A stretch of DNA of 64,000 nucleotides. Source: Henricia sp. BOLD:AAB3569. Taxonomy: Eukaryota > Echinodermata > Asteroidea > Spinulosida > Echinasteridae. The position numbers and the translations under genes are program-made. Under the pieces are notes generated by a model. It saw only the letters and a program-made list of their open reading frames with translations, searched no databases and had not been told where the DNA came from. Each line of letters begins with the position of its first letter. Position 1 is the first letter of the stretch. Below are positions 53,591 through 64,000 of the stretch, in pieces. The DNA is taken from assembly GCA_037783545.1 (NCBI GenBank), contig JBBELK010000068.1, positions 2,170,001 to 2,234,000 on the forward strand, given 5' to 3'.

Positions 53591-54136
53591 AGACACGTGA
53601 TTATGCAGTATGTTCAACATGTCTTTCCTGTACTAAGTGTGTGTTTAGTAAAGCCTAGCCTACTTCTGTTATGTAAAGCCTAGCATACATTGACCTTACA
53701 ACCGAAAGCATCTCTACTGACAAATCGCAACCAATGTGAGTGCTACACCTATATTAGCAAAAATCAACTTATATGTGGGTCGTTTTTAAGATTGAGAATT
53801 TTTCTGGAAAATGCACGTCTGTTGCAAGAATATAATTAAGTCCCAAAATGGGTAACAAAATGTCTGACAACTTTTCTAAAACCTTTCTCTACAAATGTCT
53901 TATTAACTTAACATAACAAGGACAGACCCTTGTGGGACATCTTGGTTAGTCCTGTTACGTACGTTACATAGACATTTTTGTAAAGGGAGGTAGTTTTAGA
54001 AAGTTCTGTTGTCAGACTATTTGTTACCGTAAATTATCTTCGTAGAACAAGTGAAGTTATTTCTTTTATTGTGAGAGAAAATAAAATTGTTTGTAAGAAA
54101 ATATTATCTTGATCGCCAGTATGGGCTATCGACAGA

Positions 54137-54277
54137 TGAAAGGCTCAGGCTCATCAGCAATGCGCGCGGGTCAAATTCGTGCCACGAAATACGCAGCTCT
54201 ATGCCTTAGCTATGGAGCTGCATATTTCGTGGCACGAATTTGGTGCGCTCGCATTGCTGACGAGCCCGTGCCTTTAA
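54137..54277. mobile_element. Palindromic TTAA MITE, family B, copy 5
   Basis: GGCTCAGGCTCATCAGCAAT and the inverse GCATTGCTGACGAGCCCGTG CCTTTAA are visible. The left TTAA has mutated to TGAA. Confidence 0.88.
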
Positions 54278-55079
54278 AGCAACTGGGAGTATCGAGTCAG
54301 TCTTTCATGACGAGAGTGCATACAACAAAAGTACAAGGCAGGCAACTTTAGCACGCAAGTATGGTTTGTTGAATGTATGCCGCGTCAGTGGCGGCAACCA
54401 TGCATACATTTTGGCCCAGTATATTCCTAGTTTCCTCACGAGATGCTTCCAGTTGCTGAAAAGGTCGATGTGTGCTATAGGCTAATAACAAAAGCTCACA
54501 TAATTATTTGTGCCCGAAAATATAAATATCCTATCAATGAATGCAACATAAAGCAGCAATAACAATTAAAAAACATTTTTTTGTGATGTGATAAATAATC
54601 GTTTATCATTGAAAATCAACACATTTTTTTCAGGTCCATAATCTCAACTATAATTTCGCAGATCTGTCATAGGAAAACTCAAGATCTGATGTTTGACTGC
54701 GGGTAAACTATATGCAATTGATATACGCACAGCTAACGTTTTGCGTCAATTCCCTAACAGTCTGACGTATCAAAATTTCACTGCAATTCGATGAAAAAGA
54801 GCTTTCAGTGAAGATTTGAAGCCGTGAGTACTGGGTATATTGACGGCACAGGTTTTCAACAGGGTACTATATAATTATATGCATACTATTTCTTAAGTTT
54901 GAAATTCAATTGGCTGTGCAGGTGGTCACACGAGAAATATTATAGATTTATAATTTGTTTAGATATGGAAAACACAAGTGCCTGTAATGCAAGCATCTCC
55001 CATTGTGGGATGTATGTAAAAGATGTGGATGTGTGGTGCTGAGTTAGTCTGGGAACTGCCCCATGCAGCTGCAGAGGTT

Positions 55080-55446
55080 TTAAAAGGAGCGTGTTCAGAT
55101 TTTGTTAAGAAAGCAGATTACATTTTAACCTAAGAATCATATAAAATAACTCCCCAAAATACTATCCATGAGAAAAAAAGTAAAATGGGAAATTTGCAAT
55201 GTCCAATTTGGATGTGGAAGCAAAAAGGTTGGTGTAATTACTCCACTGCTTTATAGAACCAGATAAATTAGTTCACAAAACATTGGTGGGTTTTTTTAAA
55301 CGATATTCTTGAAAAAAAACCGGATTGAGAATGCGAAATTTCAGAATGGTAATGAGAAAAATATGACAGATTATATGGTATCAAAATCTCAACACCCATA
55401 GGAAAAATGGGGTGTTCAAAAATGTGATCTGGACACGTTCCTTTAA
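55080..55446. mobile_element. TTAA MITE family A, copy 4 (intact)
   Basis: TTAAAAGGAGCGTGTTCAGA and GGACACGTTCCTTTAA are the ends. It is the cleanest copy of the family. Confidence 0.88.
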
Positions 55447-55480
55447 TGTAGGAAGTGTCTTTTAACATATAGCACTTAAG

Positions 55481-55983
55481 GCCCGTCTACACGAGTCAAC
55501 ATTTGTTGGCCAACAATGTCCAACATCTGTCTGACGATGTCAGCCGACCAAAAGTTGGATGGTGTGGATGCCACTCCAGACAACGTCCAACATCATCCAA
55601 CGAGTTGTAATATGTTGGAACATGTAGCTAAAGGCATGTCTACACCAGCCAACAAGGACCAACATGAAGTTGGAACTAGTTGGGTGGTACATAGATGCAC
55701 TCGACCGTGCGAACCAACATGTTCCAACATATTTCGACTACTGCAGTTGGTTGCTGCCTATTTACGTGACGGGCGTTCTAATCTGTTATTGGCCAGTTTT
55801 TCCAACAGCAAGCTCCAACAAAGTCGAAGGATAGAAACATGTTCCAACATGGACCAACTTGTTGGATGATATTGGGCGTTGTCTGAAGTGACGTCAACAC
55901 CATCCAACTTTAGGTCGGCCGACATCGTCAGACACGTGTTAGACCTTATTGGCCAACAAACGTTGGCTCGTGTAGACGCCTGA
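55481..55983. mobile_element. GTCTACACGAG MITE (CCAACATGTTGG-word core)
   Basis: GGCCCGTCTACACGAGTCAA and TTGGCTCGTGTAGACGCC are the ends. The arms are about 145 bp (55481-55624 with 55845-55983), full of TTGGCCAACA and TCCAACAT words. Confidence 0.82.
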
Positions 55984-56165
55984 CTTTGTTGGAGCTTGTT
56001 GGAGAAACGGGCCAATAGCAGATTACAATGCCTGTCGCATTATAGGCAGCAACCAACTGCAGTCGAGATATGTTGGTTAGCGCGGTCGAGCGAATCCATG
56101 TATAAAAACGCTCAACAAATTGCAACTTCATGTTGGCCAACAAATGTTGGCTCTACACATGCCAC
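55630..56165. mobile_element. Second CCAACA-word inverted repeat, interleaved with the previous one
   Basis: GGCATGTCTACACCAGCCAA and CAACATGAAGTTGG at 55630 pair with CAACTTCATGTTGG-type sequence and TGGCTCTACACATGCC ending near 56165. Inner blocks pair as GCAGTTGGTTGCTGCC / GGCAGCAACCAACTGC. Confidence 0.78.
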
Positions 56166-56582
56166 GTTGGAAATCTTACAAATGTTGCAAATGTTATACA
56201 GAGGAGCACACTTCTTTCATATGATGGTCAGCAGGTCTGGTTTACTGAAATCAGCTGACTGAAATATAAATGAAGAGAAATTGGAAAGGAAGTTACACTT
56301 GGAGTGTCGTAGTTCCAAATTCACTGTCACCTGCAGTGATATATCCGGCAAATAGTGAATTAGGATTAAACATTGAGGTTTTCTCCCATTTCTTTTGCAA
56401 TATGTATCTGGTCAAAACTCGTTGCATACCAAAGATGTTCTTTATCTCCTATCTTTATTTGAAATGAAAGTATTTATTTATTTAATTATAGTTATATATT
56501 TCGTTGAGGTGCCTTAGTTTAAAAGATGATTATATTTGTACGTATTTATTTCTTTTCTTTCAACAGTTAAGCTTGCCACTGT

Positions 56583-56608
56583 GTTTTTTTTTTTTTTTTT
56601 TTTTTTTA
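56583..56608 (+). repeat. Poly-T run (about 25 bases)
   Basis: It is a single uninterrupted T-run ending in TTTAAAAGC. Confidence 0.9.
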
Positions 56609-56866
56609 AAAGCTAGTCTGTATTCAATATTGAAAATACATTTGCAGCTGTCTTGCTATCCCAATCAGTAACCACACTTGATCCATCCTTTGGATGGAAT
56701 TTTATGCTACGTGTCCAGTGTATTGTGTAAAATGCACATATAGAAGTTCCGGGGGAACTTTTAAATGCGCATTGTTTGCAGGCAAAGGGCTTTGCTCATC
56801 AGTAGCCCAGAACAAGATGGCGACCAGTCTAGAAACTAGTGCTTTTGTTCTGTCATATTTTCTTAT

Positions 56867-56991
56867 TTAAAGCAGAGGATCGTCAATGCGCGCGTGAGGC
56901 CAAATTCGTGCCACGAAATACGCAGCTCAATGCCTAATTGCTATGGAGCTGCAAATGTCTCACGGGCGCATTGACGAGCATCTGCCTTTAA
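56867..56991. mobile_element. Palindromic TTAA MITE, family B, copy 6 (diverged)
   Basis: AAGCAGAGGATCGTCAATGC, AATTCGTGCCACGAAATACG and CGCATTGACGAGCATCTGCC TTTAA are visible. Confidence 0.82.
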
Positions 56992-57002
56992 ATAGAGCTG
57001 TG

Positions 57003-57235
57003 TCACGGTTTGCGCATGTGCAGCAAAACTTGAAAAAGTTGGGCTAACTTTTTCAAGTTTCGTCGCTTAGGTTTTGCATATCCTATTCAATCTCGGCCAT
57101 CCCTTACAATTTTTTATCAATTCTGGCAGTGGTATACTTTTCAACTCTCAGGCTGTCCTCCTGATGCATTATATTTTATTTAAAAACTGCACTGTTTACC
57201 GTATTTTTAAGCCGTCAAACATCAATATCACCGGG
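57003..57235 (-). repeat. Dispersed repeat, inverted copy of 4776-5003
   Basis: ACTTTTTCAAGTTTCGTCGC, GTTTTGCATATCCTATTCAA and CCGTATTTTTAAGCCGTCAA match the reverse complement of the partner. Confidence 0.8.
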
Positions 57236-58657
57236 TGTGCAGCCGTCGTTCGAAATAGTATTTTCATCCCATCAAAAAGCCTAACAAAACATGACAAAAA
57301 CGACAACGAATGATATGAATGACATTGTTGGATACAGCAATTTGTTGGATACGGCACATCTTTTGTCGAAGGAAAGAGACCGTAGCTGCTGCCTCTATGC
57401 AAATTTTTTTGTTTGTGTTCAGAATGCTTATTTTGAAAAGGCAATGAATGACCTAAAAATGCTTCGATCGAGAAAGTAGAGTTTTTATTGTCAAGTTAGC
57501 TGAAATAGTGTGTAAACAATCTGCTAAAACAATTGTTATCAAATCTTAGGGAATGTGATTTTATTTTTTACAAGAAAATCCCACCAAGCTATTCAAAAAA
57601 CCTGAAACAATTTTCAGTCTTTAAATTATTAGTATAGAGCTTTTGCACCAGCGGCCATGACAGGGGGCATGTTTTCATATTTAAATGATGTGACAATAGA
57701 TCCACAAAGTGATTACTCGTGCATGACGCCTGGTGACAATGTGACTGCCCCCTGTCATGGCCGCCGTGCAAAGGGTCTATTGGCCAATGACTACATTAAA
57801 ATGTAGCACAAAATAATGCACATGTAAAGTGCAGTTTTAACCAGTGTAGAGTTTGTCATGTCAAGTTTAAAGAAATGTGAAAAGTTACTGCAATTTACTT
57901 GTTCCTTCAAAAGGGTGTATAATCAAGAAATAAATTTACCCCAAAAAAAGTATTTGGAAAGAAACGAATAACAATAAAAAGTATGATAATGGTACATGTA
58001 CAATGTATTACACTGTATGTTGGGAAGAAAGTGGCAATTTTAAAGTGTAATACATGTATGCCCAAAACAAATCTGCAGTAGTTATCCAAATCTATATCCA
58101 AGTCATGATAAACCCCTAATTCGTCCATGTTTGGTCTATTCAACAACAACAAAGTGTTTCAGTGTGTTTTAAATCATGAAATTGCCTGCACGTGTGGTAT
58201 TCCGGAAAGTCTGACATTGATGAAATCAGACAAGTTTTAAAAACCGGGTATCATGCTATATATATAGCAATTTCGTGTGTACATAAAGAATTGATATGTG
58301 ATTGATACCGTGATTAGTCAACCAATCGATGTATGTATTTTAATTTCTGTTGTTCCTACGAGTGAATGAGCTTGAAATGATGTGCAATGAAAGGAATTAA
58401 TACTGGAATTACATGTACATGGAAAACCAAAATGTGGTATTCTGCTGCATGTACATTTTGCCTGAACTTTTTAGGGAGAATATGTGACCCGCTCTAAAAA
58501 AAAGGTAACATTAGTCGCGCAGGCTAGGTCGAGTTTTTGCGACTAAAAGGCTGTGTTTCTTTATTACCCGCCCCAACCTAGAAAATCATGCAAAACCTAT
58601 ATCTTTTTGCTCAAAAATCAATAAAACAAAACCAAAAAAAACTATTGTTCCTACCTA

Positions 58658-59520
58658 CTTTTAGAAGGCTAAAAGTGTTGTTTTGGACGTTTATATTGGG
58701 ACGTTATCATTTTAACCCCCTTCGATCGTGTGGACCGTTCTTACACGCCCTCAAGAGGCCAACTACACATGTGTAAATCCTTACCGTAAATTCCAAATCA
58801 GACATTTAAAAGCACACCATCGGGGTCCTTGTAATCTCAAGACTTCTGTACCCTTGTCGTTCACTGTCCATGATGACTCAAACATCAAAAAAGGATAGAA
58901 GGAAGCAAAATCTGGAGTAAAATCGACAAATTTGGACAGACGGGAGACTTGACCATGTCATGCATGCTGACTTCGCTACCCACGTGATCGCGTCAAAAGG
59001 AAAGTAGTCCCACCAACGCGGATGGATTTTGTTTAGCCTAGACCTGCCCCCTGTCTATGTGCGCTACGCTGCTCTCGCTCATATACAACGCGTGGGGAAG
59101 TAAATATGTGGACAGGGGTCCAGTCTAGGCTAAACAAAATCCATCCGCGTTGGTGGGACTACTTTCCTTTTGACGCGTCTCAGCATGACGTCTGTGTACC
59201 GCGCTGGCTGAAAATTTTCGATTTTACTCCAGATTTTGCTTCCTTCTATCCTTTTTTGATGTTTGAGTCATCATGGACAGTGAACGACAAGGGTACAGAA
59301 GTCTTGAGATTACAAGGACCCCGATGGTGTGCTTTTAAATGTCTGATTTGGAATTTACGGTAAGGATTTACACATGTGTAGTTGGCCTCTTGAGGGCGTG
59401 TAAGAACGGTCCACACGATCGAAGGGGGTTAAAATGTTAAGGGGCTAAAAGTGTATATAGAAAATGATAACGTCCCAATATAAACGTCCAAAACAACACT
59501 TTTAGCCTTCTAAAAGTATG
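58658..59520. repeat. Giant imperfect palindrome inside the 1.6-kb element
   Basis: Arms of about 370-390 bases (AGGCTAAAAGTGTTGTTTTG ... AACGCGGATGGATTTTGTTT AGCCTAGAC) face the inverse, ending CAACACTTTTAGCCT. A loop of about 60 bases lies near 59060-59115. The arms are nearly identical apart from one diverged patch near 58930-58985. Confidence 0.88.
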
Positions 59521-59782
59521 TTTCTACCTAAAACCTAAATTTTGTGTATACATCGCCTTTACTTTTTTACCCCTTCAAAGCATGAAAAAGTGGCTCACTC
59601 TTGTGTATTTGCACAAAATAATACTGACCGTCAACCCACCCTAAATTTTTTGGCTGAATTTTTTTTAGAGCAAAATAAAAAGATATTTCCCACCTACCCA
59701 CCCTGAATATTTTTTTATGTAATAGGAAACACAGGTATTTTTGTTCTTGGCCTAAGAAGAAATCTGTTGCAGATCCATGCTC

Positions 59783-59921
59783 ATTAAAGGCACAGGCTCG
59801 TCAGCAATGCGTGCGCCAAATTCGTGCCACGAAATACGCAGCTTCATGCCTTTGCTATGGAGCTTTGATTTCGTAGCACGAATTTGGCGCACGCGCATTG
59901 CTGACGAGCCTGTGCCTTTAA
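59783..59921. mobile_element. Palindromic TTAA MITE, family B, copy 7
   Basis: TTAAAGGCACAGGCTCGTCA and GACGAGCCTGTGCCTTTAA are the ends. It is inserted in the 1.6-kb element. Confidence 0.9.
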
Positions 59922-60985
59922 AATACAAAAACACAAAGAAAATTCCGGGCGGTATCTGGGAACCGCCAGGAATTTCCATTGTGTTTTTGTATTTTAATGA
60001 GCGTGGATTTGCTGCAGATTTCTTATTGTCGCAAAAACTCGACCTAGCCTGCGCGACTTAAGCTACCTTTTTTTCAGAGCGGGTCACATGTTCTATTCGG
60101 ACAAAAAGAAAGGGTTTTGTTACCATTGCTCTCCTAAATTGTTTTTTTTTTTTTGGTCAACTCATGAAGTACAGTTTTGGTGCCTTTAGGCATACCCACC
60201 TCTCCTGAAATACCGGCGACTCGGTGTTACACTATCGTGATGCAGCAGAATGCCTTCATATTTAATTGATGTATATATTGTGTGTGATCTAACGTGAAAT
60301 TCATAGACTGATCTATTGTTTGAAATCCAAATGAAAGAGAAATCGACTATAAAATCATAAACTTTATATACGTATACGTACTATTCGTCTCGGTTGAGTT
60401 TTAGCAAGACAGTTTCTCGAGTGTGAGAAAAGAAACTTGTTTTAAAACTAACCAATTTTTTTAATGTACATTGGTGTTGCCTGAAAGGCGAAACAATTAG
60501 ATTTAGAAATAGTGTCTGATTAGAATTATCATACTAGTAGTAGAAAAAAAGAATTTAGAAGTAGAAGAGAATTTACAGTTTTTAAAGTCATTTAAATAGA
60601 TGTCAAGTGTATAATAATTATCGAGAGACAACCTCCTGAAAATTAGAGAAGCTGCATATGACTAATTTTTATTGACAATATTTAACGAATCTATGCATTT
60701 CAATTTCTATGCAAACGTAGAATGTGAGAGATTAAGAAACAAATGGGTCAGGGCTATTTTGTATAAATTTTATTTTCAGGGTTTGCAAAATGGAGGCATT
60801 GCATGTCCTTTACTTTTTGCTTTATACACGGTCCCAGGAAAGGTTTTATTTTCAATGTGGAAAACAGTTTGTGTGAGCCATTTCTCATCATTAGCTTTTT
60901 TGAATACAAATACATGTAGATTTAACGTGGAGTTGTTATATAGTCTTTTGATACTTTGGAAAAGGCAGAAACGGATCACTGCGGT

Positions 60986-61384
60986 TTAAAGGTATACTGT
61001 GCCCGATATTGGGCAATTTTTGGTGATACAAAGTGCCCCGAGATGGGTACAAGTTTCGAAAAGATTGCCCAAAAGTGTAAAATATTCCTTAAAATACCTT
61101 GTTTGGTTGTCAAACAAATGAAGTAAACTTCGGAGTGTCGGAGACCATTTTTTATTTCACCGAAACTCATGCTGCTTAAAATATGCAGCCCTTTCACTAT
61201 TCATTATACAAACTCAGTTTCTGGTCAAATGTTTTTACGCTCAAAATGCGTATAAGACCCTGGTGAAGCTATACGTGCTATCTTATCTAATACAGTATAC
61301 TTCAAATTAAATTTCTACTACAAATTTAAGAAATCAATTTAAAGTTCGGGGAAAAAATCCAATCCGGGGAGAATATACCTTTAA
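60986..61384. mobile_element. TTAA-bounded element, AAGGTATA ends
   Basis: CGGTTTAAAGGTATACTGTG and GAATATACCTTTAAACCG are inverted ends. The interior has GCCCGATATTGGGC and is not shared with other families here. Confidence 0.65.
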
Positions 61385-63340
61385 ACCGCCAGTGAGAATC
61401 CCCACTCTGAGAATCCCTTCACTTTCACGTTGCGTTTTGTGTTTACTTGATTATTTTAGGGAGGAGAGGCTAGTGCATGAGTACAGTCTATCAGACGACA
61501 ATGGCTTGCACGCACGTCCCTCCTCTGTGCAACTCGTTCAGATATCTGTGCATTTGCTGTGTTTTCTTTCAGAGATTTCGAAATTGTGGTCAATCTTCCA
61601 AACAGTATTCTTTCAAGATATTTTAATTATATATCTATTTATTTATATTCTGTCTCTTATGTTAGTTTTGTTTTACTGCAAAACAATGGCGCACATAAAA
61701 AGTCATTTTGTTCCGTCCAAGTTACACTTTCCAGTTATCTTGTTATAATCTTTATAAATGAAGCCTATACTCCTTTCAAAACGGATATTCTTTATTAGTC
61801 TGTGTAAATCGACATGCATTTTGCATTAAAACTAAATGGGTAGAACGATCGAAATACGAAGTAGCAGCAGATGAATATTTTTAAAAGACTGGCTATGACA
61901 ATGTTTTCACAGTTTCGGTAATTTTATACACGCCAATAAAAATTATCATAGCAGTGTAACATTTTAGTGTAACGATGAACACGATTTTTGTAAGTCAAAA
62001 ACGGAAATTGTAATTAGGACTTGTTTATTGTAAAGAAAATAAACCATGAAACTTGAAAATGAAAAATTAGCAAAGTTGTTAAGATCTTTCTTGTGTCATG
62101 TTTGTTCGTGGCCCGCTGCAGTTAAAAATTCCCCTTGTGGGACCTGTATTGTTGTATCGCTTCTTTACAAATTCGAACAACTGATATTCTCTATTCAAAC
62201 TCGACTCTATTATACAGGGTGTCCAAGAAAACAAGCAACCGAGATTAAATTGCCAATTATACTCGGTAATTAACGAGATTATTTTATTTGGGGTGGGGGG
62301 AAGAGAGTGCCACCATACATCTCCCTATCCTCTTTCATAAGACACAACAAAATCCAGAGTACCTTCCTAAATGACTGCGCATCATGGCTCAAAGCGATCC
62401 TGTCAAAAATAGCTTTAGCGGTAGCCCAGGTTTATCGGCAAAGTTTAAAAAGCAACGAAAAAAACAAAATACCCTTCAATATGCCCCACAACTGCAACAC
62501 AATTCTCCGTTTATGATTACTGTACTGGAGAATGCATGCCCCTTTGCTTTTAATCTGGAGCAACTGAAAGCTATAGTTATTCATGACGGCGTATAGCTTT
62601 GAACCATAGGTGCTCTGTCATCCGACCGTGGATTTACTCTGAATTTCTTGGTGTCGTAAGAAAGAGAACAAGGTGATAAAGCGCATGCTAGTTGCTGTTT
62701 TTCAAAATTCTGTGTAATTATTGAGTAATTAGCAATTTAATCCCAGTTAACCTTCCTTTTTTTTCAAGAATGATACTACGCAAAGATCAGTGCGCCGAGC
62801 TCATTACATAAGTACAAAAACAATGTAATTACTAATGTGCAACTTAACCATGCATAATATGTTCTCAAGGAACAAAGATACTGCCTTATAAGGTGGCAGC
62901 TATTCGATGCATGCTTGTTCTCCGAAGGAGAAAGGGAACAAGACAAACGCACCTGCGACATCATGTGTGTGATAAAAACCAACAGCTAGATACAGGCTAC
63001 AAGAATTTCAAATTGCCATCGAAAACGAGGGTCTCAGTGCTTTATTTTGTGATCAAAATTGCAAATGAAAAGGCACGTGACGTAATACAATGGATCATCA
63101 TCCAAGACGAGGATGTCAGCGCTATAATTTAAAATTTGTCAAGTCGGCTCAGTAGGGCTTTACCCTTGCACACAAAAAAGCTGGTGCACACGCATCTATA
63201 AATTCGTTTTTAACCATCGTTTTCTTACAAAAAGATATCTAGGGAGGAATCATTTTATTGCACAATTATTTCCATTTTGAGTTCTGTCAATGGTTGATAC
63301 AATTTTGGGACATCGCAAATCCTGTATATGCCTACGGGCT

Positions 63341-63556
63341 TTAAAGGACTTGTTCAGATTTTTTTCCCAGAAAAAAAGGATTTCGCTCTAACGTATACAA
63401 TAACATAAAATGCATCCCCAAAATACTATCCATGGGAAGAAAACAGAAAACTTGCAATCTCCAATTTGGATGTGGAAGCAAAAAGCACTGCTTTATGTAA
63501 CCGGATAAATAAGTTTACAAAACATCTGTTTTTGTTGCGATATACTTGGCCCAAAT
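63341..63556 (+). mobile_element. TTAA MITE family A, copy 5 (right part missing)
   Basis: It begins TTAAAGGACTTGTTCAGATT and runs to the GCGATATACTTGG point, where the 63557 element starts. Confidence 0.8.
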
Positions 63557-64000
63557 AAACTCCTCAAAAAAAGTTCGCAAAGTCAAGTTTGACTGACAAT
63601 TTCTCTCTTGTTACTAAACCATTTCCCTTGAATTTGATATCATTGGAAAGCCCTGTTATTCCTCTTTACGATGATGTGTCATTTGTTATGATTAAGCAAT
63701 TGGGGGATGTGCAGCACAGCTGAATACGGGGGCGGGTGTAAAGTGAAATGTCACAAAATGCATTGCTATTGTCAAAAAGTGCATTGACACATTCTCATCC
63801 TCCAAGCAAAAGGGGAATGCACTGCATGACAATAGCAGTGAATTTTGTGACATTTCACTTTCCACCCACCCCTGTATTCCGCTATACTGCACATCTCCCA
63901 ATTGATTAAAGGCACAGGCTCGTCAGCAATGTGCGCCCGCAAAATGTGTGCCACGCAATACGTAGTCTTTGTGAAAGACGGTCTAACGTTGCTTGGTTCG
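63557..64000. mobile_element. AAACTCCTCAAAAAAAGTTCG MITE, copy 2, with family B insertion
   Basis: It is nearly identical to 52397-52823 up to CCAATTGATTAA, where family B sequence (AAGGCACAGGCTCGTCAGCA) starts at 63906. The window ends before the far side. Confidence 0.85.
63906..64000. mobile_element. Palindromic TTAA MITE, family B, copy 8 (partial, cut by window end)
   Basis: It begins TTAAAGGCACAGGCTCGTCA, then diverges after GCCACGCAATACG. Confidence 0.75.

Larger units (their letters stand above)
58494..60087. mobile_element. 1.6-kb element with GTGACCCGCTCT inverted ends
   Basis: GTGACCCGCTCTAAAAAAAA / GCGCAGGCTAGGTCGAGTTT is inverted at the right end (CGACCTAGCCTGCGCGACTT, AGAGCGGGTCAC). 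It contains an 0.86-kb palindrome (58658-59520), a family B MITE (59783-59921), and the ACCGCC hairpin also found in the short relative at 6065-6371. No transposase is evident. Confidence 0.85.
53591..64000. other. BOULE 3' UTR and downstream non-coding region
   Basis: No exon with splice support or recognisable protein is present. An AATAAA at 54080 lies in a diverged repeat copy (53820-54090). Another (GAAAATAAACC) is at about 62035. Neither can be assigned to the transcript from sequence alone. The stretches 54300-55070, 57490-58490, 60100-60980 and 61400-63330 are AT-rich and I see nothing further in them. Confidence 0.6.

Noticed and set aside
59106..59363. 85-aa plus-strand frame in the giant palindrome
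   Set aside because: It is part of one palindrome arm. The mirror arm does not keep it open, so it is unlikely to be coding.

Overview
The window is eukaryotic nuclear DNA: two intron-rich genes, both on the + strand, set in very repeat-dense non-coding sequence. Exons join through GT-AG introns and codon phase is preserved across every junction. The protein content, the tRNA-headed SINEs ending in a 'gggcaaggcact' core, and the large set of short inverted-repeat DNA transposons suggest a marine invertebrate deuterostome. An echinoderm is my best guess, but the sequence alone does not prove it.

Left part (413-18659): the last 18 exons of a divergent dynein heavy chain gene, best matched to the DNHD1 type. 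The exons sum to 4059 bases, exactly 1353 codons including the stop. They run from the AAA5 region through AAA6 to the dynein C-terminal domain. The 5' part of the gene lies outside the window. The first visible exon is the last unit of a 142-bp tandem array (1 to about 525) in which each unit carries its own 3' splice site.

Middle (18660-26262): about 7.6 kb of intergenic DNA holding repeat families, MITEs and a fragment of the 3' end of 18S rRNA on the minus strand.

Right part (26263-53590): a complete BOULE (BOLL, DAZ family) gene. A probable 7-codon first exon is followed by ten further exons. The model is 1281 bases and encodes 426 aa, with one RRM, a DAZ-like motif and a long Q/H/P-rich C-terminal region. 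The introns are 0.4-9 kb and full of transposons nested inside one another.

Downstream (53591-64000): BOULE 3' UTR/intergenic sequence with no convincing gene. It holds a 1.6-kb inverted-repeat element with an 0.86-kb internal palindrome, interleaved hairpins and further TTAA-type MITEs.

Both genes have vertebrate relatives linked to male germ-cell function (BOLL in meiosis, DNHD1 in sperm flagella). Their adjacency here is an observation, not evidence of co-regulation. The most distinctive features of the window are the splice-acceptor-bearing tandem array, the nested MITE stacks with readable target-site duplications, and a set of MITEs that share a terminal motif and have cores built from iterated short palindromic words.
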